A DNA stretch of 64,000 nucleotides from Leuctra nigra (taxonomy: Eukaryota > Arthropoda > Insecta > Plecoptera > Leuctridae). Under the pieces are notes generated by a model. The model was not told the DNA's origin. It made no database searches and was given only the letters and a program-made list of their open reading frames with translations. The stretch is from assembly GCA_934045905.1 (NCBI GenBank), contig OW203762.1, positions 4,588,001-4,652,000 of the forward strand, given 5' to 3'. The position numbers and the translations under genes are program-made. Below, in pieces: positions 44,842-56,170 of the stretch (positions are counted from its first letter, which is position 1; each line of letters starts with the position of its first letter).

Positions 44842-46925
44842 TTTTTTTTTTTTTTTTTTTTTTTTTTTATTATCACATATTTATTTACATTTATAAACAC
44901 TTAATTCCACACTAGGTAGAGTAAAAATTTCTTATAGGCTAAATACATTTAGTAATGCCGGCTAGCCAGGCCTGTCACATTTGTCTTCCTTCTCATCCTC
45001 CTCCCCTCCTTCCTTTTTTCTTCTTGTTCTTCTTCTCCTTCTTCTTCTTCTCCTCCGTCTTTTTCTTCTTCATCCTCATCCTCCTCTACTACCTCCACTT
45101 TAGTAACTATTTGTTCCCATAATTCTTGATTTTCCCACAAATGTTTCCTTTCAACTTCTTCCCATCTTTCACCTCGTTCCTCAACATCTCTTTTCACCTG
45201 TTCAATCCATCTATCTCTTGGCCTCCCAACTTTTCTTTTACCTTCCACATACTTTCCAAATTCACTTTTGGCTCTTCTACTGTCTTTCATTCTCTTAAGT
45301 TTACCAAACCACCTCAGTCTTTCTCGCCCAATTTTGAACCCAACACTCTCCACACCCATCTTCTTCCTTATCACCATACTTCTTACATGTTCCTTCATCG
45401 ATATATTTGCCATTCCTCTCACGAACTTCATCTCTTCTGCTTGTACCATACTCTCCTCCTTCCATCCCAAATTCCACGTCACCGCCCCATAACATAATAT
45501 CGGTAAAAAATATTGCTTGTATAATACTAATTTAAATTTAAGTGGTAAATCCCTATTCCATACTAATTTTCTAACTTTTTGATAAAACCCGTCTGCTTTC
45601 TGTATTCTTCTTTTAACTTCTTTCGAACACTTTCCGTCTTTTGTAACCAAACTTCCTAGATAACTAAAATCTTCTACTTGTTTAATATCTTTTCCATCCA
45701 ATTTCAAACCATTTCTTACAAGCCCATTTTTCTTCTTCTCCAAAACCAAATATTCACTCTTCTCACTACTAATCTTCATTCCATATTTTTTTATCACTTC
45801 GTTCCACACATCCACTTTCTTCTGTACCAACTCTTCAGTCTCTCCCCAAATTACAACATCATCCGCATATACCCCAGTTTGCGAATCTAGATCTTCATTC
45901 CTTTCCACCTCCCGAATTATATCATCCATTACCATAATGAACAGCAAAGGTGACAACACACTGCCTTGCCTTACTCCTGATCTCACACTAAACCAGCCCG
46001 TTCTTCCTCCCACTGTTTCCACACAACTCTCACATCCAACATACAAACTCTGTACTCTTTCAATCAACTTCTTGTCTATTTCCCTCTTTTCTAAACTCTC
46101 CCACACCCTATCCCTTGGCAAATGATCATACGCTTTTTCAATATCCAGAAACACTAACCATATTTCCTTTCCCATCTCCCAATTTCTCTCCATAATGGTC
46201 CTTATAGCGAATATAAGGTCTATCGTAGATCTGTTTCTTCTAAATCCATATTGTTCATCTTTCAAATCCTCTTCAACTACACTTCGTATCCTCTTCTCTA
46301 TAATTCGTTCGTATATCTTCGCTCCTTGGCTCATGAGTGTTATCCCTCTATAGTTGCTACATTTCTTGCGATCCCCTTTCTTAAACAATGGTACAATAAC
46401 ACCTCTCCTCCAATCCCTTGGTACAGTTTTTTGAATCCATGCCGATGCCACAACTCTGTAAAACCACTCCAATCCAGCTTTACCACCTGCCTTTATCATT
46501 TCCACACTTATCTCATCCACTCCCGGCGATCTTCCATTTTTCATCCCTTTTACTGCCACCTCAACTTCCCCAAACATTACCATATCATCTTGACAATTCA
46601 ATTTATCGCACTCTTCACTTATTTCCTTGTCTTCAGTACCACCTTTGTCATCATTCAATAACTTTGAAAAGTAGTGCTTCCACATATCTTGTATTTCCTC
46701 CACATCATTTGTAAGGCATCCCCTTTCATTTACCATATAATTAGTTGTTCTATTATCTTGCCTCTTACATTTTACTACAGAATATAACATCTTTTTGTTT
46801 GCCTCAAAGTCCCTCTCTAGACATTCAACAAATGCGTTCATTGTCTTCGATTTTTCTTCTGAAACCAAAAAGTGAACATATCTCTTCATCCTTTGATATT
46901 TATTTATATTCAATAGTAATTACAT
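44842..46925 (-). mobile_element. 5'-truncated LINE with poly(A), inserted in Penelope-like element 1
   Basis: The minus-strand element ends in an A-run of 27 (T run 44842-44868 on the plus strand) preceded by AATAAA-like signals. Its left end is truncated at about 46915-46925, where Penelope-like coding resumes. A target duplication is not clear. Confidence 0.82.
44949..46913 (-). CDS. LINE reverse transcriptase (ORF2-like), 5' truncated
   Basis: The open frame of 654 codons begins within the protein (no endonuclease) and encodes an intact RT: GRSPGVDEIS, YRGITLMS, YGFRRNRSTIDL, VFLDIEKAYDHLPRD, GVRQGSVLSPLLF and the catalytic YADD near residue 348. After the RT comes the common RLRWFGKL…GRPRDRWIEQVKRD tail. 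The last 50 residues are extremely Glu-rich. It lacks a stop up to 44949, so insertion is recent relative to its host. The start used (TTG) is only the truncation point. Clade is uncertain; the poly(A) tail and tail motif suggest an RTE/L1-related group. Confidence 0.85.
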   Translation of the reverse strand: MNINKYQRMKRYVHFLVSEEKSKTMNAFVECLERDFEANKKMLYSVVKCKRQDNRTTNYMVNERGCLTNDVEEIQDMWKHYFSKLLNDDKGGTEDKEISEECDKLNCQDDMVMFGEVEVAVKGMKNGRSPGVDEISVEMIKAGGKAGLEWFYRVVASAWIQKTVPRDWRRGVIVPLFKKGDRKKCSNYRGITLMSQGAKIYERIIEKRIRSVVEEDLKDEQYGFRRNRSTIDLIFAIRTIMERNWEMGKEIWLVFLDIEKAYDHLPRDRVWESLEKREIDKKLIERVQSLYVGCESCVETVGGRTGWFSVRSGVRQGSVLSPLLFIMVMDDIIREVERNEDLDSQTGVYADDVVIWGETEELVQKKVDVWNEVIKKYGMKISSEKSEYLVLEKKKNGLVRNGLKLDGKDIKQVEDFSYLGSLVTKDGKCSKEVKRRIQKADGFYQKVRKLVWNRDLPLKFKLVLYKQYFLPILCYGAVTWNLGWKEESMVQAEEMKFVRGMANISMKEHVRSMVIRKKMGVESVGFKIGRERLRWFGKLKRMKDSRRAKSEFGKYVEGKRKVGRPRDRWIEQVKRDVEERGERWEEVERKHLWENQELWEQIVTKVEVVEEDEDEEEKDGGEEEEGEEEQEEKRKEGRRMRRKTNVTGLASRHY

Positions 46926-48115
46926 TCAAGAAAGTTCGACAATCTTTATCAACAGCAACATGGTAAACACTATGAGACACAGAATAATGCGGAGGCATTA
47001 CGTTTAGAAAACAAGGTTATAAATTTATCTAATGTGGTTTTGAGTGAGTCGGCGAAGTCAGCCCTTGCCAAAGGGTTTAATTATGCTGTATCGCCTAAAA
47101 CGATCCCAGTAGAGACTATTGTAGGCCAAGCAACGAAGCATTTAACCCGGGACAAATTGCAAGATTTGTCTTTTTCATCAACCTTATTCAGAAAAATTCG
47201 CTGATTACAACAAAAAAAAGTTTTACGCACAGATGTGAAGGGAAATTGCCCAAAATTACGTGTAAAGTTCAAATTTTGAAAACATAAAATAATTTTTTTA
47301 AGAATCACAGAACACATTTTGATTTTTGTTTTCAATAAATAGTATGTCATACATATGGATACAATACACACAAAAAAATTGGGTGAAAATATCAATTATT
47401 TTTGGATTTATTCAATTATTTAATAAAATGACGTCATTTAAATAATTAGTCGTAGTGGCGTAACTAAAGGAGCTAGAATAAATGTTTTTACGGGAAAATG
47501 TTGGTAATAAAGCCATATATTTTTGGTATGAATATGATCAAAAGTTCACCACGCATCTACTAATTGTTGTCAAACAAAATTTTAATCAAATTATATGAAA
47601 AAATAAACATCAATATAACGCAATTATTGGCATAACGGCGGAACTGTTTGGTCAGAAAATGTTGTCACTTATAGAATTTTGGCGCCTGATAAAACCTAGC
47701 CCAGAGAGAGATTTGGGACGCCATTTTGAAACCGGAAGTTGCATCATCTTGAAAACGGCTGAACCGATAATAACGGAACTGGTGGCAATTGACTCCAACG
47801 GGCATAAGACAAAACAGATCAGTAAAAAAACAGAAATTACCAATAACAAATACCGGAAATGACGTCACAGATACCCAAAATTCTTCTAAAACCCCCTGTT
47901 CAACAATAAATACATTAAATAAATACTTATATGTGTCATTATCCCACTATATTAGTTTCGCTGTCCGAGTTGAATTGCTAAAAAGCAATTGAAAGAAAAT
48001 GAAGGGAAATATTTTGTTTTTAATTTGTATTACGTACCGCTTTACATGTTGCAATCACTATTTTTGTGTTTATGTACAATAATATTTTCAATTTTGCTAC
48101 TTTTATAGGTGAAAA

Positions 48116-49211
48116 GTAACCTCCGTCCCGTGTCCTACTTCGAAAAGTCGATGTTTGAGCGCACGGCATTTTAATGTTGAGGCAATAGTAGGGTGATTTT
48201 TTTTTAGTGAAAAGTCAAAGCAAAGTTTACATTTACACAGATTAAACATAAGTTAGTCCACACAATTAATTGTAGCTATTTGTTTAATGGCTGTCCATCA
48301 CGTTGGTTGTAACCTCCGTCCCGTTTGAAAACTGCCGCTTATTACATTCTTAAGTTGGTAGTACAGATCCAGATTTTTTTTATTGGTTCGTCAACCTGTT
48401 TCCTTGAATTTGCTGCTTGCTTCATGGCGATATGGCGAAACATCAAAAAATGAGAAATTATTATTCATCAAAAAAGGTAGGAGTACCCTTACTCCCGTAA
48501 CTCCTGTCCACCCATGTATAATTAAAACGTGTCAAGTTACATACTAGCATTAATTTTTATTAAATTGTACGATGTTGCCACGGAATATTTCTATAGTTTT
48601 AAGTTTCTGGCACCTACCCCTAAATTACAGTCATCATTTTTCTTCTTGAAAGTAACTCCTGTCCCGCGTAACTCCTGTCCCAAAACAGCAATTTCAATGG
48701 GGCCGGGAACAACGAAAATTTTGAAATTTTCATTTGTGCATGATCTGATGCTTTAAAAGTTACCATTATATGTACAATAGTATGTTAGAATAGAAAAACT
48801 CTTGCATTAAGTGCTATAAATATGATTTTATTGGACTCAAGTAACTACCGACCTTCCGAAATAACCACTGTCCCACCCTTAAAACTGTCGACAAAATTAA
48901 AATACTGTTGATAGCATCTGTTTATATTTTTTTCCTCATAATATAAACAACAGTTTATTCATTTTAATTTAGTTTGTATCATTTGCACTGGGATTTGCAT
49001 GTGCAAAACTAAATTTAATGTGGAATTTTGATAAATTCCGTCAAAATAGTAAGTACTTATGGCACACATTTTAAGTTATTTGAATTTCTAAGTCACGATA
49101 ATTTTGTTTATAATAAGTCATATCATCAGCTTACGAATAAGTACCATAAGCAAGTAATCTGAGTTACATATTTTATATTGTAGGATTAAATATGTGTGGG
49201 ACGGAGGTTAC
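48116..49211. repeat. Cluster of GTAACYYCYGTCCC motifs
   Basis: GTAACCTCCGTCCCG or GTAACTCCTGTCCC variants occur at 48116, 48309, 48497, 48652, 48668, 48841 and about 48861 in one orientation, and as the reverse complement at 49198-49211. They lie in the interior of the long-TIR element. Confidence 0.75.
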
Positions 49212-49382
49212 TAAAATGAACGTTTCATCATGCAAAATCGTAAATAATTTCGAAACACCCGAGGATCGATCGAAGCTACTTTCCAGATGGCTCCCCAAAT
49301 ATATAAGTAATATTAAAAAAATTAATGCAACATGAAACAAGTAAAAAAAATTTGATGAAAAAAAAATGTCTGAAACTAATTT

Positions 49383-49433
49383 TTGAGCGAGCGAAGCGAG
49401 CGTCTCCTTTTGGCTCTTTTGGCACGGACCTCT

Positions 49434-49466
<33 letters not shown>

Positions 49467-50710
49467 CTGTTACTGACGATATACAGGTCAGAGTTTTTCT
49501 TCGATCGAGCTGAAATTTTGCACACATGTACGTAACATTTCTGATTGTTGCAGACCCTAATTTTTTTGAAATCCATTGATTGGTTCAAATTTAAAAAAAA
49601 TTAACTTTCGATTGGTTGTTTTGATCAAATTGAAATTTTGACAAGTCATTACCCCCAACATTGTACCCAATCAAACAAAGTTTCAGCCAAATCCTCCCAT
49701 TCGTTAAAATTTAAAACCATCTTTCCTGTGTTTTTAGAAATTTAAACTATAACCGATTGAACGATCAACTTATAACTTCGCATGATGGTTGGGACCAACA
49801 TTATCTGCATTTTTGACAATTTTCATACTAATCTGTGTTTAAATCCAAACGTTATTGACATTTTACGGACTATTTGCGTGTTGGCTGTCAAATTCACGGC
49901 GACTTCGACTCTTCAGTTCAAGGCAAGGTAGTTAGAGCAGAAACTTTCAAACGCAAATGAAACTGATAATGACCGTTTAACAGTCGATCTGATATTGTGT
50001 AGACACACTTATATCATATGAGTGGTCTCAGGTATATTTTTTGAAGGAGATCCTGTGATTTTTGAAAATTAACACGGAACAGTTCAATCATAAAGTTTCA
50101 ATCGATCAACTTAAAGCTTTGCATGGTTATTTGGACCAATTTTTTAGGGATGTTTTGAGATTTCTATACAAATCTGTGGCGAAATTTTAGAATTATTGGC
50201 TTTTAATGACATTTTCGATAGACAGAATTTCGGTTCGAGGTGTTGCGCGTATCCGTGCTCGCTCATCAACGCGTTACTCAGATTCATTGGTTAAAATTTA
50301 AATAAACATCTCCCGATAGGCTGAAAAATGAAAACGGTCTTCGATAATTCTGATCAAACTCATATTTTACATGATCATTAAGACCAATATTGTCTCTTAT
50401 TTTACAAAATTTCATCCCAATCAGTTAAGAACGTATGAAGTTATTTACATTTTTAATATCTGTCAGTAATGAAGTATCGAAATGAATGTTTTCCAGTGCC
50501 AATTGAAAATTGATTCTGATTTGCTTTATGAACCAGGTGCTTAGATGCTATTTTAAAGTTTCGATGAAAAGCATACACTTTTAAGTTGATATCATAATCA
50601 ATTCAATATGGATGTATATGTTTTCTGTGCGTTGTGTACGCATTTCCGGTTCGAGAATTTGCACGTACCCGTGCTCGCTCATCAACGCGTTACACTGAGC
50701 GTTTTCCTAG
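49383..50710 (+). mobile_element. Composite Helitron-like element, copy 2 of 3 (1,328 bp)
   Basis: The element starts TTGAGCGAGCGAAGC and ends TTTTCCTAG before T. It is nearly identical, by eye, to 20728-22053 and 57476-58799 over the full length. It interrupts the right arm of the long-TIR element: GAAACTAA and TATAGTGGG flank it and are contiguous (inverted) in the left arm at 47940-47960. Confidence 0.9.
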
Positions 50711-50744
50711 TATAGTGGGATAATGGCCCATATGCATATCTTTA

Positions 50745-52896
50745 TGAATTTAATTGTAAAAATCGCTATTTATAATGATAAAATAATAAGTTTTAACATG
50801 GTAATATCATGGTTTTAAAAATATTGGTACCTAGTTTTAATGCAATACGGACATAAAATTATGCGACATAATTGGCTTAAAACCTTTTCTGAATCCAGAC
50901 ACAGAGTGGTATCCACTTAATCAAATGGTAATTTGATTTCAATCCAATACGTTTCCGAGCTATGGAATCACTTCCGGTTCTCAAAATGGCGACTGAAAAC
51001 ACTGCCACATAGATTTATTTTTAAATTCATATATTTCATTATAACGGGCCAGAATAATACGTACCCCATAAAAACACTCCGTGTAAAAATACCAGCCAAG
51101 TCTCTTCAACTTAAAAAAAAATAATGAAATCTAAAAATTTTGCACTGAAAAGTAGTGATATCAAAAAATTAGCCAAGTCAAAACTTTATTTGAAAATCAA
51201 AAAATACTTTGGCGCATCGTGTATATAGATAAATAGTTGAGAAGTATATGCCAGATATGAAATATACATCAAATATACATCTATACATATAATATGCCTA
51301 TAATGCTCTAAAAAACGATGCGCCAAGTATTTTTTGATTTTCAAATAAAGTTTTGACTTGGCTAATTTTTTGATATCACTACTTTTCAGTGCAGAATTTT
51401 TAGATTTCATTATTTTTTTTTTAAGTTGAAGAGACTTGGCTGGTATTTTTACACGGAGTGTTTTTTATGGGGATATCACTACTTTTTTTAGTTTATTCTT
51501 ACATTACTAATGTGTGACACATATCAAATGAACAATTACTAAATCCTTTAAAAAAAAAAATCACCCTTTACAATTTGGTTATTCTCAAGAAGAATAGCAA
51601 AGGTTTCATTCCAATCGGTCACCCAGTTCCGAGATATGGCAACACTTCGGTTTTCAAAATGGCTGCTGAACTTTCTGCACTGCCACATAGAATTTATAAC
51701 TATAAATGATGCGTATAATTTTAAGATTTCTGAATATGTATTTATTGTAAAGGAGGGGGTTATAATACTTTATAAATTTGAATGACGTCATTTCCGGCCT
51801 CATAAATAGGAAAATTCTAGTTTGACTGTTCCTATTCCATAGAGATGGCCTTCCGAATCGTTTGGCGCTAGTTTCATACCGATCTGTCAACCAGTTTCCG
51901 AGATATTACGTTTCTTTCGGTTTCAAAATGGCTGCTGAAATCACTGACTTCTTGAATTATAATTTAAACATGATTACATTTTATTATAAGCAGTCTCAAA
52001 TAGTATATTTATTGCATCAAAATGTAAATTTGTGAAATTTTAAAAATGTGTGACGTCATTTCCGGTTTCAGTATGGGAAACTGCAAATATTATTGATGAT
52101 AATACATAAAGTTGACCGTCTAAATTGTTAAGAGCTGGTTTCGTTCAAATCTATTTAGACGTTATAAAGATAATGATGTCACTTCTGGTTTCAAAATGGC
52201 GGCTTCCGGTTGGTTTTATAACAAGTCAAATGAGATTTCAAAAGAACATACGTTACATAAATATCAAAATAATTGAATCAAATATGTTGCCAAAATGCCA
52301 ATTGATGAATTAAATTTCATGACGTCATTTCCGGTGTCGTTAACATAAATTTTAGTCTGATGCTATTGATAATCCATATATAGATGACCGTCCGAATCGT
52401 TTGGCGCTATTTTCGTTCCAATCGGTCCAGCCGTTGTTGAGATATGACGTCACTTCCGGTTTCAAAATGGCGGCACAAAAAAAGTCAAGGGAAGGAGGGC
52501 AAATAAGACGCCAAAAGTGCACACGTGGTGAAAATGTGAGATCAATCGGTTCAGCCGTTTGGGCTGTGGCCTGTTTACCGGATTTTAGCTCCAGCCTACA
52601 CTACTACTACTATGATTACTGATTATTATGAAAACCGCCCTAAAACACGATTTTCACGGCCCTCTAGCTCGCAAGCGGCGTAACCTATTGTTCCCAAATT
52701 TGGTATATGTGGTGGGGTGGGCCATAGCTCGAAATTAAGATATTTCGCAACAATGTGAGATTTCCCAATTTTAAGATCCAGTAGGCCGAAAATGCCACTT
52801 TGATGCTTACAGTAAATGTAAGTTTGTCCAGCCTTTTTAAATGAGTGTGTGCGCGCGCCGTACGACTTGGCTGGCGTGGAGCGACCGCTCCACTAG
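50745..52896 (+). mobile_element. Helitron-like family G, copy 2
   Basis: It shares the repeat units, tail, hairpin GTGGAGCGACCGCTCCAC and CTAG (52893-52896) with copy 1, and carries foldback copy 2. Its right boundary is exact because ATTTATTGTTGAAC after CTAG is arm sequence of the long-TIR element. The left boundary is approximate. Confidence 0.65.
51064..51472. mobile_element. Foldback element, copy 2
   Basis: The same CCCCATAAAAACACTCCGTG arms as copy 1 surround a different central sequence. In both copies the right flank begins ATATCACT. Confidence 0.88.
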
Positions 52897-53456
52897 ATTT
52901 ATTGTTGAACAAAAAGAATTTTGAATATTTGTGACGTCATTTTCGGTATTTGCTATTGGTAATTTCTGTTTTTTTTATTGATCTGTTTTGTCATATGACA
53001 GTTGGAGTCAATTGCCACCAGTTCCGTTATAATCGGTCCAGCCGTTTTCAAGATAATGCAACTTCCGGTTTCAAAATGGCGTCCCAAATCTCTCTCTGGG
53101 CTAGGTTTTATCAGGCGCCAAAATTCTATAAGTGACAACATTTCCTGATCAAACAGTTCTGCCGTTATGCCGATAATAGCGTTACATTGATGTTTAATTT
53201 TTCATATAATTTGATTAAAATTTTGTATGACAACAATTAGTAGATGCGTGGTGAACTTTTGATCATATTCATACCAAAAATATAAGGCTATATTACCAAC
53301 AATTTCCCGTAAAAACATTTATTCTAGCTCCTTTAGTTACGTCACTACGACTAATTATTTAAATGACGTCATTTTATTAAATAATTGAATAAATCAAAAA
53401 ATAATTAATATTTTCACCCATTTTCTTTTTAGTATTGTATCCATATTGTATTGTAT

Positions 53457-54658
53457 TGTATTGTATCTTTATTAAAACAGATTTGCATACAGAGTATACG
53501 GTGTCTGAGTTTTGGGAAAAATACATAATGGATAATAATATCTAAGCGTAACCAGATTCACAATGTGTTTTTATAATCTAAAAGTATAAGATTTGTGAAA
53601 AGCTACAATTACAAACTACTAACATACTAATAGCATGTCTAAATGCTCTAATACTAGGCATGATATCATCTGCGAATATATCTGTCCGAAGTCCATTCCA
53701 CTCTACAATTCCTCTTCCTATTGTTGAGTTGGCTCCATATTTTGTCTTATAACCTAGCCTTACTATTTTACACTTGTGATCTTTTCTTCCTCTATGTACA
53801 TCTGGTCTAATCCTATCTGTTAGCTCCTTCCAAGGTTTCAACCCAATGACCGCTCTGTAAATTTTTATTAATCTAGCAATTCTTCTTCTTTCCTTCAGTG
53901 GTTGCCAATTCATGTTTTTTACCAAGTTTGTAACACTCGTGTATGTATACTCTGTCACATCTAGCTCGCCGTCATCCACTCCTCTCTCCTTTAACACGTT
54001 TAACAAGCAAATTTGCAATCTCTCTTTGTTTCCTACTGCCTTTGCATTCCTCTTATTCAGTTCTGCTGCCAGTTCCACGACTTTTAGATCTTTAACATTC
54101 TTTCTTAACACTTTCTTCCTTACTATTCTCTCTCCATTTACATACTTCGCCGCTCTTCTTTGAACAACACATCTCCATTCTTCGATGGATCCCAAATGTC
54201 TGCCCCGTATTCCAGTAATGGCCGCACTAACGTAGTATATGCCCTGGCCTTTGCAGTCTTACTACTGTTTTTGAGTATTCTCATTACAAAGTGTAGTCTT
54301 CTGAATCCATTGCTAACTGCTTTCTTTATTTGATAGGACCAGTTAAGCTTGTCGTCTATAATAAGCCCTAAATATTTTACATGACTCTCCATATTTACAA
54401 CTGCATCCCCTATTTTATAATGATCATTTATTTCTACTTTGCCCCCCCTCTTTACTGATAAAAATTTACTTTTATTTGTGTTTACACTGAATCCTATTTT
54501 CGTGAGTCCATCGTACAAATGATTAATGTCCCTTTGGAGTTGTACTCTACTCTCTTCATCTATGATTGATCTATAAATTACGCAATCGTCTGCAAAAAGT
54601 CTAATTTTACTATTTATTCCCTCCGGAATTCTATTAATAAACAAATTAAATAATAAGG
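53457..54658 (-). mobile_element. LINE fragment with (ATACA)n tail, inserted in the TIR arm
   Basis: A minus-strand LINE 3' fragment ends in AATACAATACAATACAAT (plus-strand 53440-53465 region) and interrupts the right arm. In the left arm (47341-47370) the flanking sequences are contiguous except for about 4 bp. Coding remnants are at 53578-54680. Confidence 0.8.
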
Positions 54659-54680
54659 ACATACTATTTATTGAAAACAA
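53578..54680 (-). pseudogene. LINE reverse transcriptase fragment with SAP-like insertion
   Basis: The first part (54680-54138) covers the RT palm from IRLFADDCVIY to LVRPLLEYGADIWDPS, a CR1/Jockey-like ORF2. A frameshift near 54170 leads to the second part (54195-53578), which resumes with VQRRAAKYV and later NLVKNMNWQPLKERRRIARL, the usual thumb sequence. Between these two blocks lie about 70 additional residues, including KDLKVVELAAELNKRN…GNKERLQICLLNVL (residues about 34-70 of the second frame; 53986-54096), which has the spacing of a SAP DNA-binding helix-loop-helix. The 5' part including endonuclease is absent. Confidence 0.75.
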
Positions 54681-54826
54681 ATATCAAAATGTGTTATGTA
54701 ATTCTTAAAAAAATTATTTTATGTTTTCAAAATTTGAACTTTACACGTAATTTTGGGCAATTTCCTTTCACATCTGTGCGTAAAACTTTTTTTTTGTAAT
54801 CAGCGAATTTTTCTGAATAAGGTCTG

Positions 54827-56170
54827 ATGAAAAAGACAAATCTTGCAATTTGTCCCGGGTTCGGCCTGTTTTTAGCCTTCGTTGCTTGGCCTATTGTTGT
54901 AAGAATAGAATCAGCGATTAGAGGACTACCTAATGAAAAGAAGGAGGAAGTTAGACAAGATGCTTCGAGAATACTCAGATCTAGAAAATCGAAGAAAACA
55001 GAAAATAGCTTTCCTAGGGATGAACAGTTGGCTATGAATGATTTGAGAAAGAACAAGGATGTGATCATACTGAAAGCAGATAAAGGGAATTCTACAGTGG
55101 TAATGAATTCAAGTGAGTATAGTTCGAAGATGAAAGATTTGCTGTCAAACAATCCCGGTTACAAAAAGCTAAAAAAAGACCCAACTAAACAAGTTGAAAA
55201 TTCAATCTTGTCTTTGATGGGATTAGCACCTATAAGTCCTGATTTCGTGAAGACCTTGACTTGTCATGAATCTGTGGTGCCAAGATTGTATGGATTACCA
55301 AAAGTTTACAAAGCTTTAGTCCCTATGAGACCAATAGTGAGCGCTATTGACAGTCCGTGCCATAAAATAGCTCGGGTTATGGCGGAATTCCTCCAACCAC
55401 AAGTTCAAGAGGCAGAATCTTACGTTAATCATTCTGAACACTTCTTAGAGATGATTAAGAAGTTGAGTCTGAGTAAAGATGATATACTTGTGAGCTTTGA
55501 CGTAACGTCGCTATTTACCAATGTTCCGGTGAAGGAAACTCTGGATATTCTAAGACAGAGAGCAAGAAAATACAAGATTCCAAGTTCATTCATCGATATC
55601 ATCCAAGGATGCCTGGAGTGCAATTACTTCACATTTGAGGGAGAGTATTATGAACAAACAGATGGTCTTGCAATGGGTTCCCCCTTGTCACCAGTCTTGG
55701 CCAACATTTACATGGATGTTTTTGAAACAGCGGCACTTAAATCAGCTCCATTGAAGCCTAAATGTTGGAAAAGATATGTAGATGACACGTTCATCATTTG
55801 GCCTCATGGGGAAATCGAATTGGATAATTTTCTGACACATCTTAACTCCCAACATAAGAATATTCAGTTCACTATGGAGAAGGAAGAAAATCAAAGGCTA
55901 CATTTCTTGGATGTGATAGTAATCAGGAAAGAGGATGGATCTTTTGGTCACACCGTCTATAGAAAAGCAACTCATACGAATAGGTACCTGCACTCCGATT
56001 CACATCATCATCCTAGTCAGAAGGCTTCGGTGTTGAACTCTCTTACCACAAGATCAAGACGACTGACAGACGCTGAACACTTGGGCCAAGATATGTCATT
56101 CTTACATGACAGGTTTGTTATGAATGGCTATGTTGTACAAAAACAAAAACTTGCATTTGTTGTGATTTAT
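54827..56170 (+). pseudogene. Penelope-like reverse transcriptase core
   Basis: True Penelope coding starts at about 54892, after the long-TIR element; the first ~22 codons of the frame are TIR sequence. Visible Penelope-like motifs are ILKADKGNSTVVM, YGLPKVYK, MRPIVS, ILVSFDVTSLFTNVP, GLAMGSPLSPVLANIYM, the catalytic YVDD (about 55780) and HTNRYLHSDSHHHPSQK. It is open from 54827 to 56299 but from about 56130 the sequence is AT-rich filler and then LINE sequence, so the GIY-YIG endonuclease is missing. The RT itself has no stop or frameshift. Confidence 0.9.

Larger units (their letters stand above)
47123..54891. mobile_element. Long-TIR transposon split by three insertions, inside Penelope-like element 1
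   Basis: Terminal arms of about 850 bp are inverted copies: left 47123-47965; right is found in pieces 54891-54658, 53457-52897, about 50745-50711 and 49382 leftwards a few bases. TATTGT flanks the element (47117-47122, 54892-54897). Excising it with one TATTGT joins the Penelope reading frame (…TIPVET I V VRIESA…). Nested inside the right arm are a LINE fragment, a family G element and a Helitron. Without them the element is about 3.1 kb, with an internal segment of about 1.4 kb that has no convincing ORF. Ends are (A)GGCCAAGCAACGAAG. Confidence 0.82.
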
